DNA from: Pollutimonas nitritireducens
Lineage (GTDB): Bacteria > Pseudomonadota > Gammaproteobacteria > Burkholderiales > Burkholderiaceae_B
Length of the DNA stretch: 64,000 bases
NCBI RefSeq assembly: GCF_002849615.1
Contig: NZ_PDNV01000001.1
Span: 434,001 to 498,000 of the forward strand
Direction of reading: 5' to 3'
A program made the translations under genes and the position numbers. This document shows, piece by piece, positions 1 to 8,063 of the stretch (position 1 is the stretch's first letter; every line of letters starts with the position of its first letter). A model generated the notes under the pieces. That model did no database searches. It was not told the DNA's origin and saw only the letters and a program-made list of their open reading frames with translations.

Positions 1-1
1 G

Positions 2-331
2 GGTGGCGGCTCGGTGCGTATCCATCGTGCCGATGTGCAAAGCAAAGTGTTTGGTGCCCTGAATATCGGCCCCGAGGAAGCCCGCGAGAAATTCGGTTTC
101 CTGCTGGATGCCTTGCAGTACGGTGCGCCACCGCATGGCGGCGTGGCATTCGGCCTGGACCGTCTGGTCACCATGATGGCGGGCGCGGAATCCATACGCG
201 ACGTTATCGCGTTCCCCAAGACGCAACGCGCCCAATGCCTGCTCACGCAAGCGCCTTCTCCGGTCGACGAAAAACAGTTGCGCGAACTGCACATTCGTTT
301 GCGCAGCCCCGAAGCCAAACCAGCGCAGTAA
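2..331 (+). CDS. aspS: Aspartyl-tRNA synthetase, C-terminal part
   Basis: This is the 3' end of a gene that begins before the window; the frame is open from base 2. The residues GGSVRIHR, followed by a class II motif 3 ([13 protein letters not shown]) and the tail [17 protein letters not shown], are typical of bacterial-type AspRS, which charges tRNA-Asp in the cytoplasm. The motif 3 arginine (GLDR) that contacts ATP is present. A TAA stop closes it 15 bases before the next start. About 110 residues are visible, so the anticodon-binding and GAD domains cannot be checked. Confidence 0.95.
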   Translation, partial: GGGSVRIHRADVQSKVFGALNIGPEEAREKFGFLLDALQYGAPPHGGVAFGLDRLVTMMAGAESIRDVIAFPKTQRAQCLLTQAPSPVDEKQLRELHIRLRSPEAKPAQ

Positions 332-346
332 CAAGAGGGGGCCGCA

Positions 347-1201
347 GTGTCGGTAATCCGGGTCGTAAGCTATAACATTCACAAGGGTCGCTCGGCAATG
401 GGCAGCCGTGAGTCGTTGGCAGAATTGCGGCTCGGGCTTTATAACCTTGGCCCCGATCTGGCCTTTCTGCAGGAGGTCCAGGGCCGCAATCAATCCCGGT
501 CCAGCCTTCACGCCCAGCATGAGTCCTTGGGCGCCGTGCTTTGCATGGAAACCGCCTATGGTTGCAACGCCGTACGCGACCATACCGATCACGGCAACGC
601 CTTGCTATCGCGTTTTCCCATTCTGAAACACGAAAACCAGGACATTTCCGATCACAAGATGGAGCAGCGCGGGATCCTGCACGCGGTGGTCGAAATCGGC
701 AGTACACCCGTGCATTGCCTGGTGGTCCATCTGGGTTTGTTCGCCGGCGGGCGTTCGCGACAAGTGGCCGCCCTGGTCGAACGGATCAAGCGGCTGGTGC
801 CGGACGATGAGCCGGTGCTCGTCGCCGGCGACTTCAACGACTGGAACAATCGCCTGGCGCCATTGTTCGTCCAGCAATTGGGTTTGTACGAAGTGTTTGC
901 CATTGCGCCGCAAAATATCGAGCCCGGCAATTTGCGTGGATCGGTTGCGCGCTGGCGCGACGGCTTGCGTTCATTACCCAAGCCTTTGCCTTTGGCCCAG
1001 CAAGTACATCAGTTGGGCATCAACGGGGCGGCGCGCCTGATTCCTCCGCCACGCACCTTTCCCGCCGCGTTTCCCTGGCTGCGTCTCGACCGTATCTACC
1101 AGCGCGGTTTCGCGGTGCGCAGTGCACGGGTGCTGCACGGTTCGCCCTGGAAGCAGCTATCCGACCATGCTCCCCTGGTTGCCGAGCTTGAGTTGCCGTG
1201 A
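347..1201 (+). CDS. Endonuclease/exonuclease/phosphatase family protein
   Basis: A 284-residue protein of the Mg-dependent EEP (DNase I-like) superfamily. It shows the family motifs in order: SYNIHKG near the N-terminus, FLQEVQ (metal-binding Glu) near residue 40, GDFNDW near residue 160 and SDHAPLVAEL at the C-terminus (catalytic Asp-His). It starts at GTG, just after aspS. Its stop overlaps the start of the cardiolipin synthase gene by four bases (GTGA), so the two are probably translationally coupled. This pairing is common in betaproteobacteria and suggests a role in membrane lipid or phosphodiester metabolism. The actual substrate is not known from sequence. Confidence 0.85.
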   Translation: MSVIRVVSYNIHKGRSAMGSRESLAELRLGLYNLGPDLAFLQEVQGRNQSRSSLHAQHESLGAVLCMETAYGCNAVRDHTDHGNALLSRFPILKHENQDISDHKMEQRGILHAVVEIGSTPVHCLVVHLGLFAGGRSRQVAALVERIKRLVPDDEPVLVAGDFNDWNNRLAPLFVQQLGLYEVFAIAPQNIEPGNLRGSVARWRDGLRSLPKPLPLAQQVHQLGINGAARLIPPPRTFPAAFPWLRLDRIYQRGFAVRSARVLHGSPWKQLSDHAPLVAELELP

Positions 1202-2442
1202 ACGCTTCCATGGCGCGTAGAACATTGCGCTTGAAGTGGCACGAAGGCAATCATATTGAACTCCTGCGCAATGGCGAGGAATTTTTTCCCGCCCTTTGCG
1301 CCGCGATCTCGGCCGCCAAACGCAAGGTCCATCTGGAAACTTATATCTTCAACCTGGACAAGACCGGTTTTCTGGTACTGGATCATCTGCGGGACGCCTG
1401 CGCGCGAGGCATTAAAGTGCGCGTGGTGATCGATGGATTCGGGAGTCATGAGCATGCCAGGGAAATAGGTGCGAGGTTGGCCAGTATGGGAGCGCAATTC
1501 CGTGTCTATCGCCCGGAACCCACTGGTCTGCGCCATATGAAATTTGACCTGCGCCGCTTGCGCCGCCTGCACAGGAAAGTGACAGTGGTCGACGAGCGTG
1601 TCGCCTTCGTGGGCGGTATAAACATACTGGACGATTATGTGGACGTACCAGACGATGGAAAAGGCGCGCGTCCGCGGTTCGACTTTGCCGTGCGCCTGCA
1701 GGGCCCTATTGTGGACGACTTGGCACGCGCGCAGCGCGCCCTGTGGCTTCGTATGGCATGGCGGCGGCGCGACGACTGGGCGACTTTTTATCGGCGCTTG
1801 AAGGAATGGAGCAAGCGGCGCAGTTTGCGCGTGAAAGCTCCGGTCGTTCCACTGGACGGGCATGGACACCGGGCGGCGCTGCTATTGCGAGACAATCTGC
1901 GATTTCGCCAGACGATCGAAGATGCGTACCTGGGCACCATGGAAAATGCCCGTCACGACATTCTTATCGCCAATGCCTATTTCTTTCCTGGCCGACGCCT
2001 GCGCAAGGCGCTCGAAGACGCGGCCCGTCGGGGTGTAAGGGTGCGGCTGCTGTTGCAGGGACGGTCTGAATACCCCATGCAGTACCGGGCGGGCCGATAC
2101 ATGTATGCCAAGCTGCTGCACGATGGTATCGAGATCCACGAGTACATGGCCAGTTATCTGCATGCCAAGGTTGCGATCATGGACGACTGCGCCATGGTTG
2201 GCTCGTCCAATCTCGATCCCTTCAGTCTGCTGCTGGCCCGCGAAGCCAACATTTATATCCAGGATGCGCAATTCGCCGATGAGCTGAAGTCGGCGATCGA
2301 AACGGAACTCAAGAACAATGGCCAGATCGTCACCGAAGAGGCCTTGCAGGGCCGCGGCGTGATCGGACGCTGGATCGACGCCTTTTCGTACTTCATGCTG
2401 AGGGCAGGCGTAGCACTGACCGGCAAATCGTCAGAGTATTGA
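1198..2442 (+). CDS. clsB: Cardiolipin synthase B (phospholipase D family)
   Basis: A 414-residue phospholipase D superfamily protein with two HKD motifs: LHRKVTVVDERVAFVGG at about residue 122 and LHAKVAIMDDCAMVGSSN at about residue 321. ClsB-type enzymes lack the long N-terminal membrane region of ClsA and transfer phosphatidyl groups between phospholipids to make cardiolipin. The GTG start overlaps the upstream stop; an ATG four codons later is an alternative. The gene converges on the catabolic operon, whose last stop is 45 bases away. Confidence 0.88.
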   Translation: MNASMARRTLRLKWHEGNHIELLRNGEEFFPALCAAISAAKRKVHLETYIFNLDKTGFLVLDHLRDACARGIKVRVVIDGFGSHEHAREIGARLASMGAQFRVYRPEPTGLRHMKFDLRRLRRLHRKVTVVDERVAFVGGINILDDYVDVPDDGKGARPRFDFAVRLQGPIVDDLARAQRALWLRMAWRRRDDWATFYRRLKEWSKRRSLRVKAPVVPLDGHGHRAALLLRDNLRFRQTIEDAYLGTMENARHDILIANAYFFPGRRLRKALEDAARRGVRVRLLLQGRSEYPMQYRAGRYMYAKLLHDGIEIHEYMASYLHAKVAIMDDCAMVGSSNLDPFSLLLAREANIYIQDAQFADELKSAIETELKNNGQIVTEEALQGRGVIGRWIDAFSYFMLRAGVALTGKSSEY

Positions 2443-2487
2443 TCCCGGCACCACCGGTGTGTAGGGCAAGGCGATGGTGCCACTGGT

Positions 2488-3636
2488 TTACTTCAATAGC
2501 GTCCATTGACCGTCTTTGACGGTGATCAGTACACGCCCACGTTCGTCGAAGCCGCTGTGGTCTTGCGGACTCATGTTGTAGACGCCTTGCGTGGCGACCA
2601 ACTCGCGCGTGTTTTCCAGCGCGTCGCGCAGGGCGTTGCGGAATTCGGGCGTGCCAGGCTTGCCGGCCTTGGCCGCTTCAGGAATGGTATGTTCGAGCAG
2701 CAAGCCGGCGTCGAACACATTGGCGCCGAACGTAGCCGGTTTGCTGCCATGCAGCTCGGTGTATCGCGTCACATAGTCTTGTGCGATTTTCTTGGATGGA
2801 TTGCTGTCATCGATTTCCGGCAGGACCAGCATCAGGCCGGCGGCCAGTATGGTGCCTTCCACCTCTTTGCCGCCCAATTTCAGAAACGCCGGCAGGGCCG
2901 CCCCGTGGGTTTGATAGAACTGTCCTTTATAGCCTTGCTTGGCCAGCGTGGCCTGCGGTAACACGGCGGCGGTGCCGGTTCCAGCAATAAGCACAGCGTC
3001 GGGCTTGGCTGACAGTACCTTCAGCGCCTGGCCTGTCACCGAGTTGTCCGAGCGCTGGTAGCGCTCGACGGCGACGATCCTGATATTGTTTTCTTTGGCC
3101 AGATCGCCAAAGACCTTCAACCAGTTTTCGCCATAGGCATCGTTGAAGCCGATGAAGCCGGCCGATTTGACGCCGGCGCCGACCATATGGGCGACGAGCG
3201 CTTTGGCAATGAGGTCATCGTTCTGCGTCGCCTTGAACACCCACTTTTTCTCGGGCGTCATGGGCAGGATCACGGACGCGGTGCCAACGGGAGAAAGCAT
3301 GGGCGTGCCGGATTCGGCAATGAATTGAATGACTGCCATCGCATTGGGCGAACCGGTAGGACCGATGATGGCGTCGACTTTCTGTTCAGTGATGAGCTTC
3401 TTGAATATGGTGACGGTCTGAGTGGGATCGCTGGTGTCGTCCAGCGAGATATATTCGACCATCAGATCGCCGATCTTGGTGGGTAGCAGTGCAACGGTAT
3501 TCTTTTGCGGAATACCGACCATGGCCGTGGGGCCGGTCGCCGATGTGACCACGCCTATCTTGACCTGAGCCAATACGGGGGCGGTGGCCAGCGCGGCAAG
3601 CAGCGTTGCGACGTACGCAAGCGGTTTGAAGGACAT
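2488..3636 (-). CDS. ABC transporter substrate-binding protein, branched-chain amino acid/aromatic type (copy 1)
   Basis: A 382-residue periplasmic binding protein (Peripla_BP_6, LivJ/K-like) with a signal peptide ending near ATAPVLAQ. The mature start VKIGVVTSATGPTAMVGIPQ is typical of type I binding folds for amino acids, amides or aromatic acids. A GGAGAA ribosome site lies upstream of the ATG. It is the last gene of the catabolic operon and a close tandem paralogue of the next protein (4086-5234): both have 382 residues and most aligned positions are identical by eye. No permease or ATPase genes lie nearby, so it must use a transporter encoded elsewhere. The ligand is likely the aromatic substrate of the operon (inference). 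Confidence 0.88.
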   Translation of the reverse strand: MSFKPLAYVATLLAALATAPVLAQVKIGVVTSATGPTAMVGIPQKNTVALLPTKIGDLMVEYISLDDTSDPTQTVTIFKKLITEQKVDAIIGPTGSPNAMAVIQFIAESGTPMLSPVGTASVILPMTPEKKWVFKATQNDDLIAKALVAHMVGAGVKSAGFIGFNDAYGENWLKVFGDLAKENNIRIVAVERYQRSDNSVTGQALKVLSAKPDAVLIAGTGTAAVLPQATLAKQGYKGQFYQTHGAALPAFLKLGGKEVEGTILAAGLMLVLPEIDDSNPSKKIAQDYVTRYTELHGSKPATFGANVFDAGLLLEHTIPEAAKAGKPGTPEFRNALRDALENTRELVATQGVYNMSPQDHSGFDERGRVLITVKDGQWTLLK

Positions 3637-4085
3637 GGGCGGGTTCTCCGTTAATGAATAAATAGAGGGCGAGGCACGAGGCGTCAGCCTGCGGCAAACG
3701 TTGTTGCCTTCGGACGCCTATTCTAAACGGCATCGTCGATTTGTACTTGCTGCCGCATCAATCTTCCTGTTCATGTGCCTTCACCCTCAGTGCAGCAAGC
3801 CGGTGACAGGAGGTGCACAAACTGACATGTGTCGGTGCACACCGGCACACGACCTTGCACACCGAGGAACTTCGGAGTTTGCCGGCTTTCCTCCTGGTGT
3901 CATCAACGTAGTTACAGGCCGCGGTGAGGTGACTGGGTGCTTCTCTTGTAGCGCACCCGGATATCGATAAAATTGTCAGGCGGCGCTATGGAATTTCGCC
4001 GACTGAATGGCGGCGCCAGCAGATCCTTCAATGATCCTGAGGCCGAATCAACGCTAGTCCAACGCCAATTCGGCCTGCTCGCCAA
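3637..4085. other. Non-coding gap between duplicated binding-protein genes
   Basis: About 450 bases with no convincing gene. It holds the ribosome site of copy 1 next to 3637, two direct GGTGCACA repeats at 3812-3819 and 3834-3841 with a related TTGCACACC at about 3854, and a stem-loop at 4040-4076. The repeats could be an operator or promoter for separate expression of copy 1, but no clear promoter is seen. Confidence 0.5.
4040..4076 (-). terminator. Stem-loop downstream of binding-protein copy 2
   Basis: Perfect 9-base arms (AGGCCGAAT and ATTCGGCCT) are separated by 19 bases, starting 9 bases after the stop of the gene at 4086. There is no T-run on the minus strand, so this may be a weak terminator or an mRNA-stabilising hairpin that lets the upstream binding protein be made in excess. 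Confidence 0.4.
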
Positions 4086-5234
4086 CTACTTGACCAGGCG
4101 CCATTCTCCGTCTTTGACAGTAATCAGCTCGCGCCCACGGTCATCGAAGCCGCTATGATCCTCGGCGGTAATGTTGTATACGCCTTGCGTGGCGACCAGT
4201 TCGCGCGTCTTTTCAAGTGCATCCCGCAAAGCGCTGCGGAACTCTTTGGTGCCCGGTTTGGCGATTTTTGCCGCTTCGGGAATGGCCTGCTCGAGCAACA
4301 GCCCCGCATCGTACACATTGGCGCCGAAAGTCGCCGGGGCGCTGCCGTATTCCTTGGTGTAGCGTGCAATGTAGTCTTTGGCGACTTTCTTCGAAGGGTT
4401 GCTTTCGTCGATTTCGGGGAGGACCAGCATGAGGCTGGCGGCCAATATTGTTCCTTCGACTTCCTTGCCGCCAAGCTTCAGGAAAGCAGGCAGGGCCGCG
4501 CCGTGCGTTTGATAAAACTTGCCTTTGTAGCCTTGTTTGGCGAGGGTGGTCTCCGGCAGGACCGCTGCCGCCCCGGTGCCCGCAACCAGCACGGCGTCGG
4601 GATTCGCGGCCAGAACCTTCAGGGCCTGCCCTGTAACCGAGCTGTCCGAGCGCTGATAGCGCTCGGTTGCAATGAGTTTGATATTGTTTTTGGCGGCCAG
4701 ATCAGTAAAAACTTTCAGCCAGTTTTCGCCATAGGCATCGTTCAGTCCGATGAAGGCGGCCGTCTTGATGCCCGACTTCACCATATGGCCGACCAGCGCT
4801 TTTGCGATAATGTCATCGTTCTGCGTTGTTTTGAAGACCCATTTTTTTTCCGGCGACATAGGTAGTACGACCGATGCCGTGCCTACCGGAGCTAGCATTG
4901 GTGTGCCCGATTCAGCGGCAAACTGGATCACGCCCATGGCGTTGGGGGATCCGGACGGTCCGATCAGCGCATCGACTTTTTCCTCGGTAATCAGTTTCTT
5001 GAAGCTGGTCACTGATTGGGTTGGATCGCTGGCGTCGTCCAGCGAAATATATTGGACCGTCAGATCGCCGATTTTGCTGGGCAATAGCGCCACGGTATTT
5101 TTCTGTGGGATGCCTATCAGTGCGGTCGGGCCGGTTGCCGAGGTGACAACGCCTATTTTCACCTGCGCCAGAGTCGGGGTGATGCCAAGCGAGGCAAGGA
5201 TGACAGCAGAGATGGAAAGTTTTTTTAGTAGCAT
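4086..5234 (-). CDS. ABC transporter substrate-binding protein, branched-chain amino acid/aromatic type (copy 2)
   Basis: A 382-residue periplasmic binding protein with signal peptide MLLKKLSISAVILASLG and a mature start VKIGVVTSATGPTALIGIPQ. It is the tandem duplicate of the protein at 2488-3636, with differences spread along the length, so the duplication is old or the copies have diverged in specificity. A GGAGA ribosome site precedes the ATG. The SDR gene upstream ends 42 bases away, so it probably belongs to the same transcript. Presence in the operon suggests capture of the pathway substrate (inference). Confidence 0.88.
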   Translation of the reverse strand: MLLKKLSISAVILASLGITPTLAQVKIGVVTSATGPTALIGIPQKNTVALLPSKIGDLTVQYISLDDASDPTQSVTSFKKLITEEKVDALIGPSGSPNAMGVIQFAAESGTPMLAPVGTASVVLPMSPEKKWVFKTTQNDDIIAKALVGHMVKSGIKTAAFIGLNDAYGENWLKVFTDLAAKNNIKLIATERYQRSDSSVTGQALKVLAANPDAVLVAGTGAAAVLPETTLAKQGYKGKFYQTHGAALPAFLKLGGKEVEGTILAASLMLVLPEIDESNPSKKVAKDYIARYTKEYGSAPATFGANVYDAGLLLEQAIPEAAKIAKPGTKEFRSALRDALEKTRELVATQGVYNITAEDHSGFDDRGRELITVKDGEWRLVK

Positions 5235-5276
5235 GGGGTTGATCTCCGGTGGAAAAAGGAATGCTGCTTCTGCTTT

Positions 5277-6005
5277 CTAGATGGTTACCGAACTGATGCT
5301 TGCACCGCCGCAAACATAAAGCGTCTGACCGGTGATAAAGCTGTTTTCGGGGTCGGAAAAAAACATGACGGCCCGCGCCACGTCATCGACGCGGCCGAGG
5401 CGTTGTACGGGGATGCCTCGTGCGATACTTTTTTCGCGGTCGCTATGTGCGGGAATGACGTCGTAAAACATGTCGGTTTGGACTGGGCCCGGGGCCACGA
5501 CGTTGACCGTAATGCCTTTCGGGGCAAGTTCCAGCGCCCATGTCCGCGCCATGCCTATCATGCCTGCCTTGGTGGCCGAGTAGGCGGTTCGAGTGGGCAA
5601 GCCCAGCGCCCCCCGCGATGACATCAATACGATACGGCCAAAACACCTGTTCTCCATGCCGGGCAATACAGCCTGGACAAGCGAAATGGCCGCTCCCAGG
5701 TGAATCTGCGTCAGGCCTTGGAGGTCGTCAAGCGAGACGTCGCGCAGCAGCTTGGGCCAGATCACGCCCGCGTTGTGGATGACATGGCTCACTGGGTATT
5801 GCTGTGCGATGTCCGCGCTGGCCTGTGTGGTGGCCTGGGCATCCAGCAGATCCACCTGTACGGAATGCAGCCTCGGGTGGATGAATTCGGGTGCGCGGCG
5901 CGCCATGGAAATCACCTCATAATCCGCTTCCAGCATCTGGCGGCAAATCTCGGCGCCTATGCCGGCGCTTCCTCCGGTCACCACGGCTATACGACGATCG
6001 GTCAC
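5277..6005 (-). CDS. SDR family NAD(P)-dependent oxidoreductase
   Basis: A 242-residue classical short-chain dehydrogenase. It has the nucleotide motif VTGGSAGIGAE (TGxxxGIG) near residue 9, HNAGV near residue 85, the catalytic Ser in MSSRGALG and the YSATKAG active site (YxxxK) near residue 146, so it should be active. It follows the cyclase-family gene after a 13-base gap. In the inferred indole pathway it could reduce or oxidise a hydroxy/keto intermediate, but family membership alone does not fix the substrate. Confidence 0.85.
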   Translation of the reverse strand: MTDRRIAVVTGGSAGIGAEICRQMLEADYEVISMARRAPEFIHPRLHSVQVDLLDAQATTQASADIAQQYPVSHVIHNAGVIWPKLLRDVSLDDLQGLTQIHLGAAISLVQAVLPGMENRCFGRIVLMSSRGALGLPTRTAYSATKAGMIGMARTWALELAPKGITVNVVAPGPVQTDMFYDVIPAHSDREKSIARGIPVQRLGRVDDVARAVMFFSDPENSFITGQTLYVCGGASISSVTI

Positions 6006-6018
6006 GTTGCTTCTCCGC

Positions 6019-6810
6019 TTAAGTCGATGATGAGGGCGTCAGCGCCAGGACACGCAAAGGGCTTCCTGAACCACTGCGGATCTTCAAGGGTGCCGAGAAA
6101 ATGACAGCACCTTTTGGCGGCAGCTGATCGAGGTTGGCCATGCATTGCAGGCCATAGCGATTGTTGCCATGCATGAAGTAGTGGCAAGGAAAGGGAGGGT
6201 CGAGATGCTGCGCCTGTCCTGCATCGGTGCCGACGGATTCGGTACCGAATCCGTGTACGTCGCGCTCTTTGATCAGCCAGGGAACGACGTCGGCATTGGG
6301 ACCTGGTGAATGGGCCCCGTCTTCTTTCTGATTAAGATATTCAGTGCGCTTTTCGCGCTTGGACCAGTCGGTGCGCATGAAAACCCAGCACCTGGCCGGT
6401 ATCTCGCCGTGCTGTGCTTCCCATTGCTTGACGAAGTCTATCGTCAGCAGGAAGTCCGGATTATCTTCAGATTCGCGCGAGCAGTCGATCACGCAAGCCT
6501 CGGCGATGAAGGCGTCGAGTGGAATGGTGTCGACGCAATTATTGGGCTGGTCTTTGCCGGTTATCCAGTGTACGGGCGCATCGAAATGGGTGCCGGTATG
6601 TTCGGACATCGAAAAATTATTCCAGTACCAGGCCGGTCCGCGTTCATCGTAGCGGGAGATCTCTTCGATGCGAAATGGCCAGGCTTGGCCGAATTCGGGC
6701 GGCAGGACGATAGTGGGAAAGTCCGGCGTCAGGGTTTCGGTCAGATCGACCATTCTTATTTTGCCGGACAAAAGTTCGGCCATGAACTGGGTCAGTACGG
6801 TGCTTGTCAT
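6019..6810 (-). CDS. Cyclase family protein (isatin hydrolase/kynurenine formamidase-like)
   Basis: A 263-residue member of the metal-dependent cyclase family (PF04199). The hallmark HTGTHFDAPVHW is present near residue 63, and the C-terminal half keeps the family pattern HYFMHGNNRYGLQCMANLDQ. The open frame extends further upstream, but ATG at 6810 is the best start because it has AGGAGA five bases ahead and lies just past the stop of the preceding gene. The family includes kynurenine formamidase and isatin hydrolase, both of which hydrolyse an amide of an anthranilate-type compound. In this operon isatin hydrolysis to isatinate is an attractive role (inference). Confidence 0.8.
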   Translation of the reverse strand: MTSTVLTQFMAELLSGKIRMVDLTETLTPDFPTIVLPPEFGQAWPFRIEEISRYDERGPAWYWNNFSMSEHTGTHFDAPVHWITGKDQPNNCVDTIPLDAFIAEACVIDCSRESEDNPDFLLTIDFVKQWEAQHGEIPARCWVFMRTDWSKREKRTEYLNQKEDGAHSPGPNADVVPWLIKERDVHGFGTESVGTDAGQAQHLDPPFPCHYFMHGNNRYGLQCMANLDQLPPKGAVIFSAPLKIRSGSGSPLRVLALTPSSST

Positions 6811-6821
6811 CAGGTCTCCTT

Positions 6822-8063
6822 TCATGCGCCCAGCTCGCGTTCCAGACCTTTGGGGTTGTCGTGCAAACGTGCCAGGAATTCTTGTGCGATATCGCCCACA
6901 TAGACATCTTCGACGCCGTCCTGCAGCGCGCGCACGATGGCGGCGGCTATGGCACTGGGATTCACACGGGGCGGGGGAGTCAGCTGTTCCCACTCGTGGT
7001 CGATGGGGCCTGAAAATATATTGAGCACCCGGATGCCGGATTGCAGGAATTCGTTGCGCAGGCATTGCGACACCGACAGCGCCGCCGCCTGGGATGCCGA
7101 CCAGATGCCGCGCGACGCCAGGTTGAGATGGGCGTAGATGGACATGATGTTCACCCACGCGACCGCACTGTTCACGCCATCGGCCGCACGGCTGGCCATT
7201 GCTGGACCGAATTGCTGTGCAAGTCGCATGAGGCCCATGCAGTTGACGTCGAGGGCTTCATGAGCTTTACCCAAGTTACGATTGTGAAGTATGCCGCCTT
7301 CGCGCTCGTAGCCCGTGGTGTTGACCAGGATATCGACCTTGCCGCCTATTGACCGCGAAAGGCGTTCGACCGAGTCGGAATCGGTGATATCCAGGTCCTG
7401 TCGCTGTACGCGCTCATCCGTGCACAGAATGTCGAATCTGTCGGAAACCTGCCAGCGTCGCGATTCTCCGGCAAACACCGTCGTGGCGCCTGCCGCCAGC
7501 AACGCGTCGATGGTCGCGAGCCCTACGGCTGATTTACCGTCGGTGACCAGCACGCGACGAAACTTGGGGTCGCACGACGTTTCGCGCACTATTTTGTCGT
7601 CTGCCATGTTCGGGGTCGCCTGTTGTGGGAGTGCAAGAATGACGGCCTGTCCGCTGCGGTCCAGCTTGAGCGCCAGACGAACGTTGTCGCCGTCGCGGCA
7701 GTCGCCATGGACATGAGCAACGACGGAAGGGCCGACCGCCATCTTCACCGTGCCGATGCGCCATGGAATCCGCTCGCGGAAATATAGGTCGTTGCTGTGG
7801 TGCAAGGTGGTCGTGACCAGTAATTGGCCCGTCGGGTCGACGGCTTGCCAGCTCAAGCGATCCGACAGGCAGACGTGGCAAACTTCACGGGGAGGGTACT
7901 GGACGGCATTGCATTCCTGGCATACCTGCAAATCGAACCGTCCGGCGGCCGCTGCGGCGGTAAGGCCCAATGCGCGGCGGCTGCGCGCGCCGGGCGGGAG
8001 CGTGGCCTGCCGTGTGCGCGCCAGCGGATTCTTGCGAGGCGGTCGGGTGAGGGCCTGGGTCAT
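6822..8063 (-). CDS. Fusion of DUF35 OB-fold/zinc-ribbon domain with a degenerate SDR domain
   Basis: A 413-residue two-domain protein. Residues about 35-160 are a DUF35 domain: a rubredoxin-like zinc ribbon (CQEC and CHVC) followed by an OB fold. Residues about 175-390 look like a short-chain dehydrogenase, but the nucleotide motif is altered (VTDGKSAVG) and the YxxxK active site reads WSASQ, so Tyr and Lys are lost; the SDR half is probably not a reductase. ATG at 8063 has AGGAG upstream and overlaps the stop of the thiolase-like gene (ATGA). DUF35 proteins often bind thiolase-like partners, for example Ltp2 in steroid side-chain cleavage, so a complex with the upstream product is likely. 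Confidence 0.8.
   Translation of the reverse strand: MTQALTRPPRKNPLARTRQATLPPGARSRRALGLTAAAAAGRFDLQVCQECNAVQYPPREVCHVCLSDRLSWQAVDPTGQLLVTTTLHHSNDLYFRERIPWRIGTVKMAVGPSVVAHVHGDCRDGDNVRLALKLDRSGQAVILALPQQATPNMADDKIVRETSCDPKFRRVLVTDGKSAVGLATIDALLAAGATTVFAGESRRWQVSDRFDILCTDERVQRQDLDITDSDSVERLSRSIGGKVDILVNTTGYEREGGILHNRNLGKAHEALDVNCMGLMRLAQQFGPAMASRAADGVNSAVAWVNIMSIYAHLNLASRGIWSASQAAALSVSQCLRNEFLQSGIRVLNIFSGPIDHEWEQLTPPPRVNPSAIAAAIVRALQDGVEDVYVGDIAQEFLARLHDNPKGLERELGA

Noticed and set aside
6811-7158. A 116-residue N-terminal extension of the cyclase-family protein
   Set aside because: It is antisense-frame shadow of the DUF35-SDR gene; AGGAGA before ATG 6810 and the family length support the short form.
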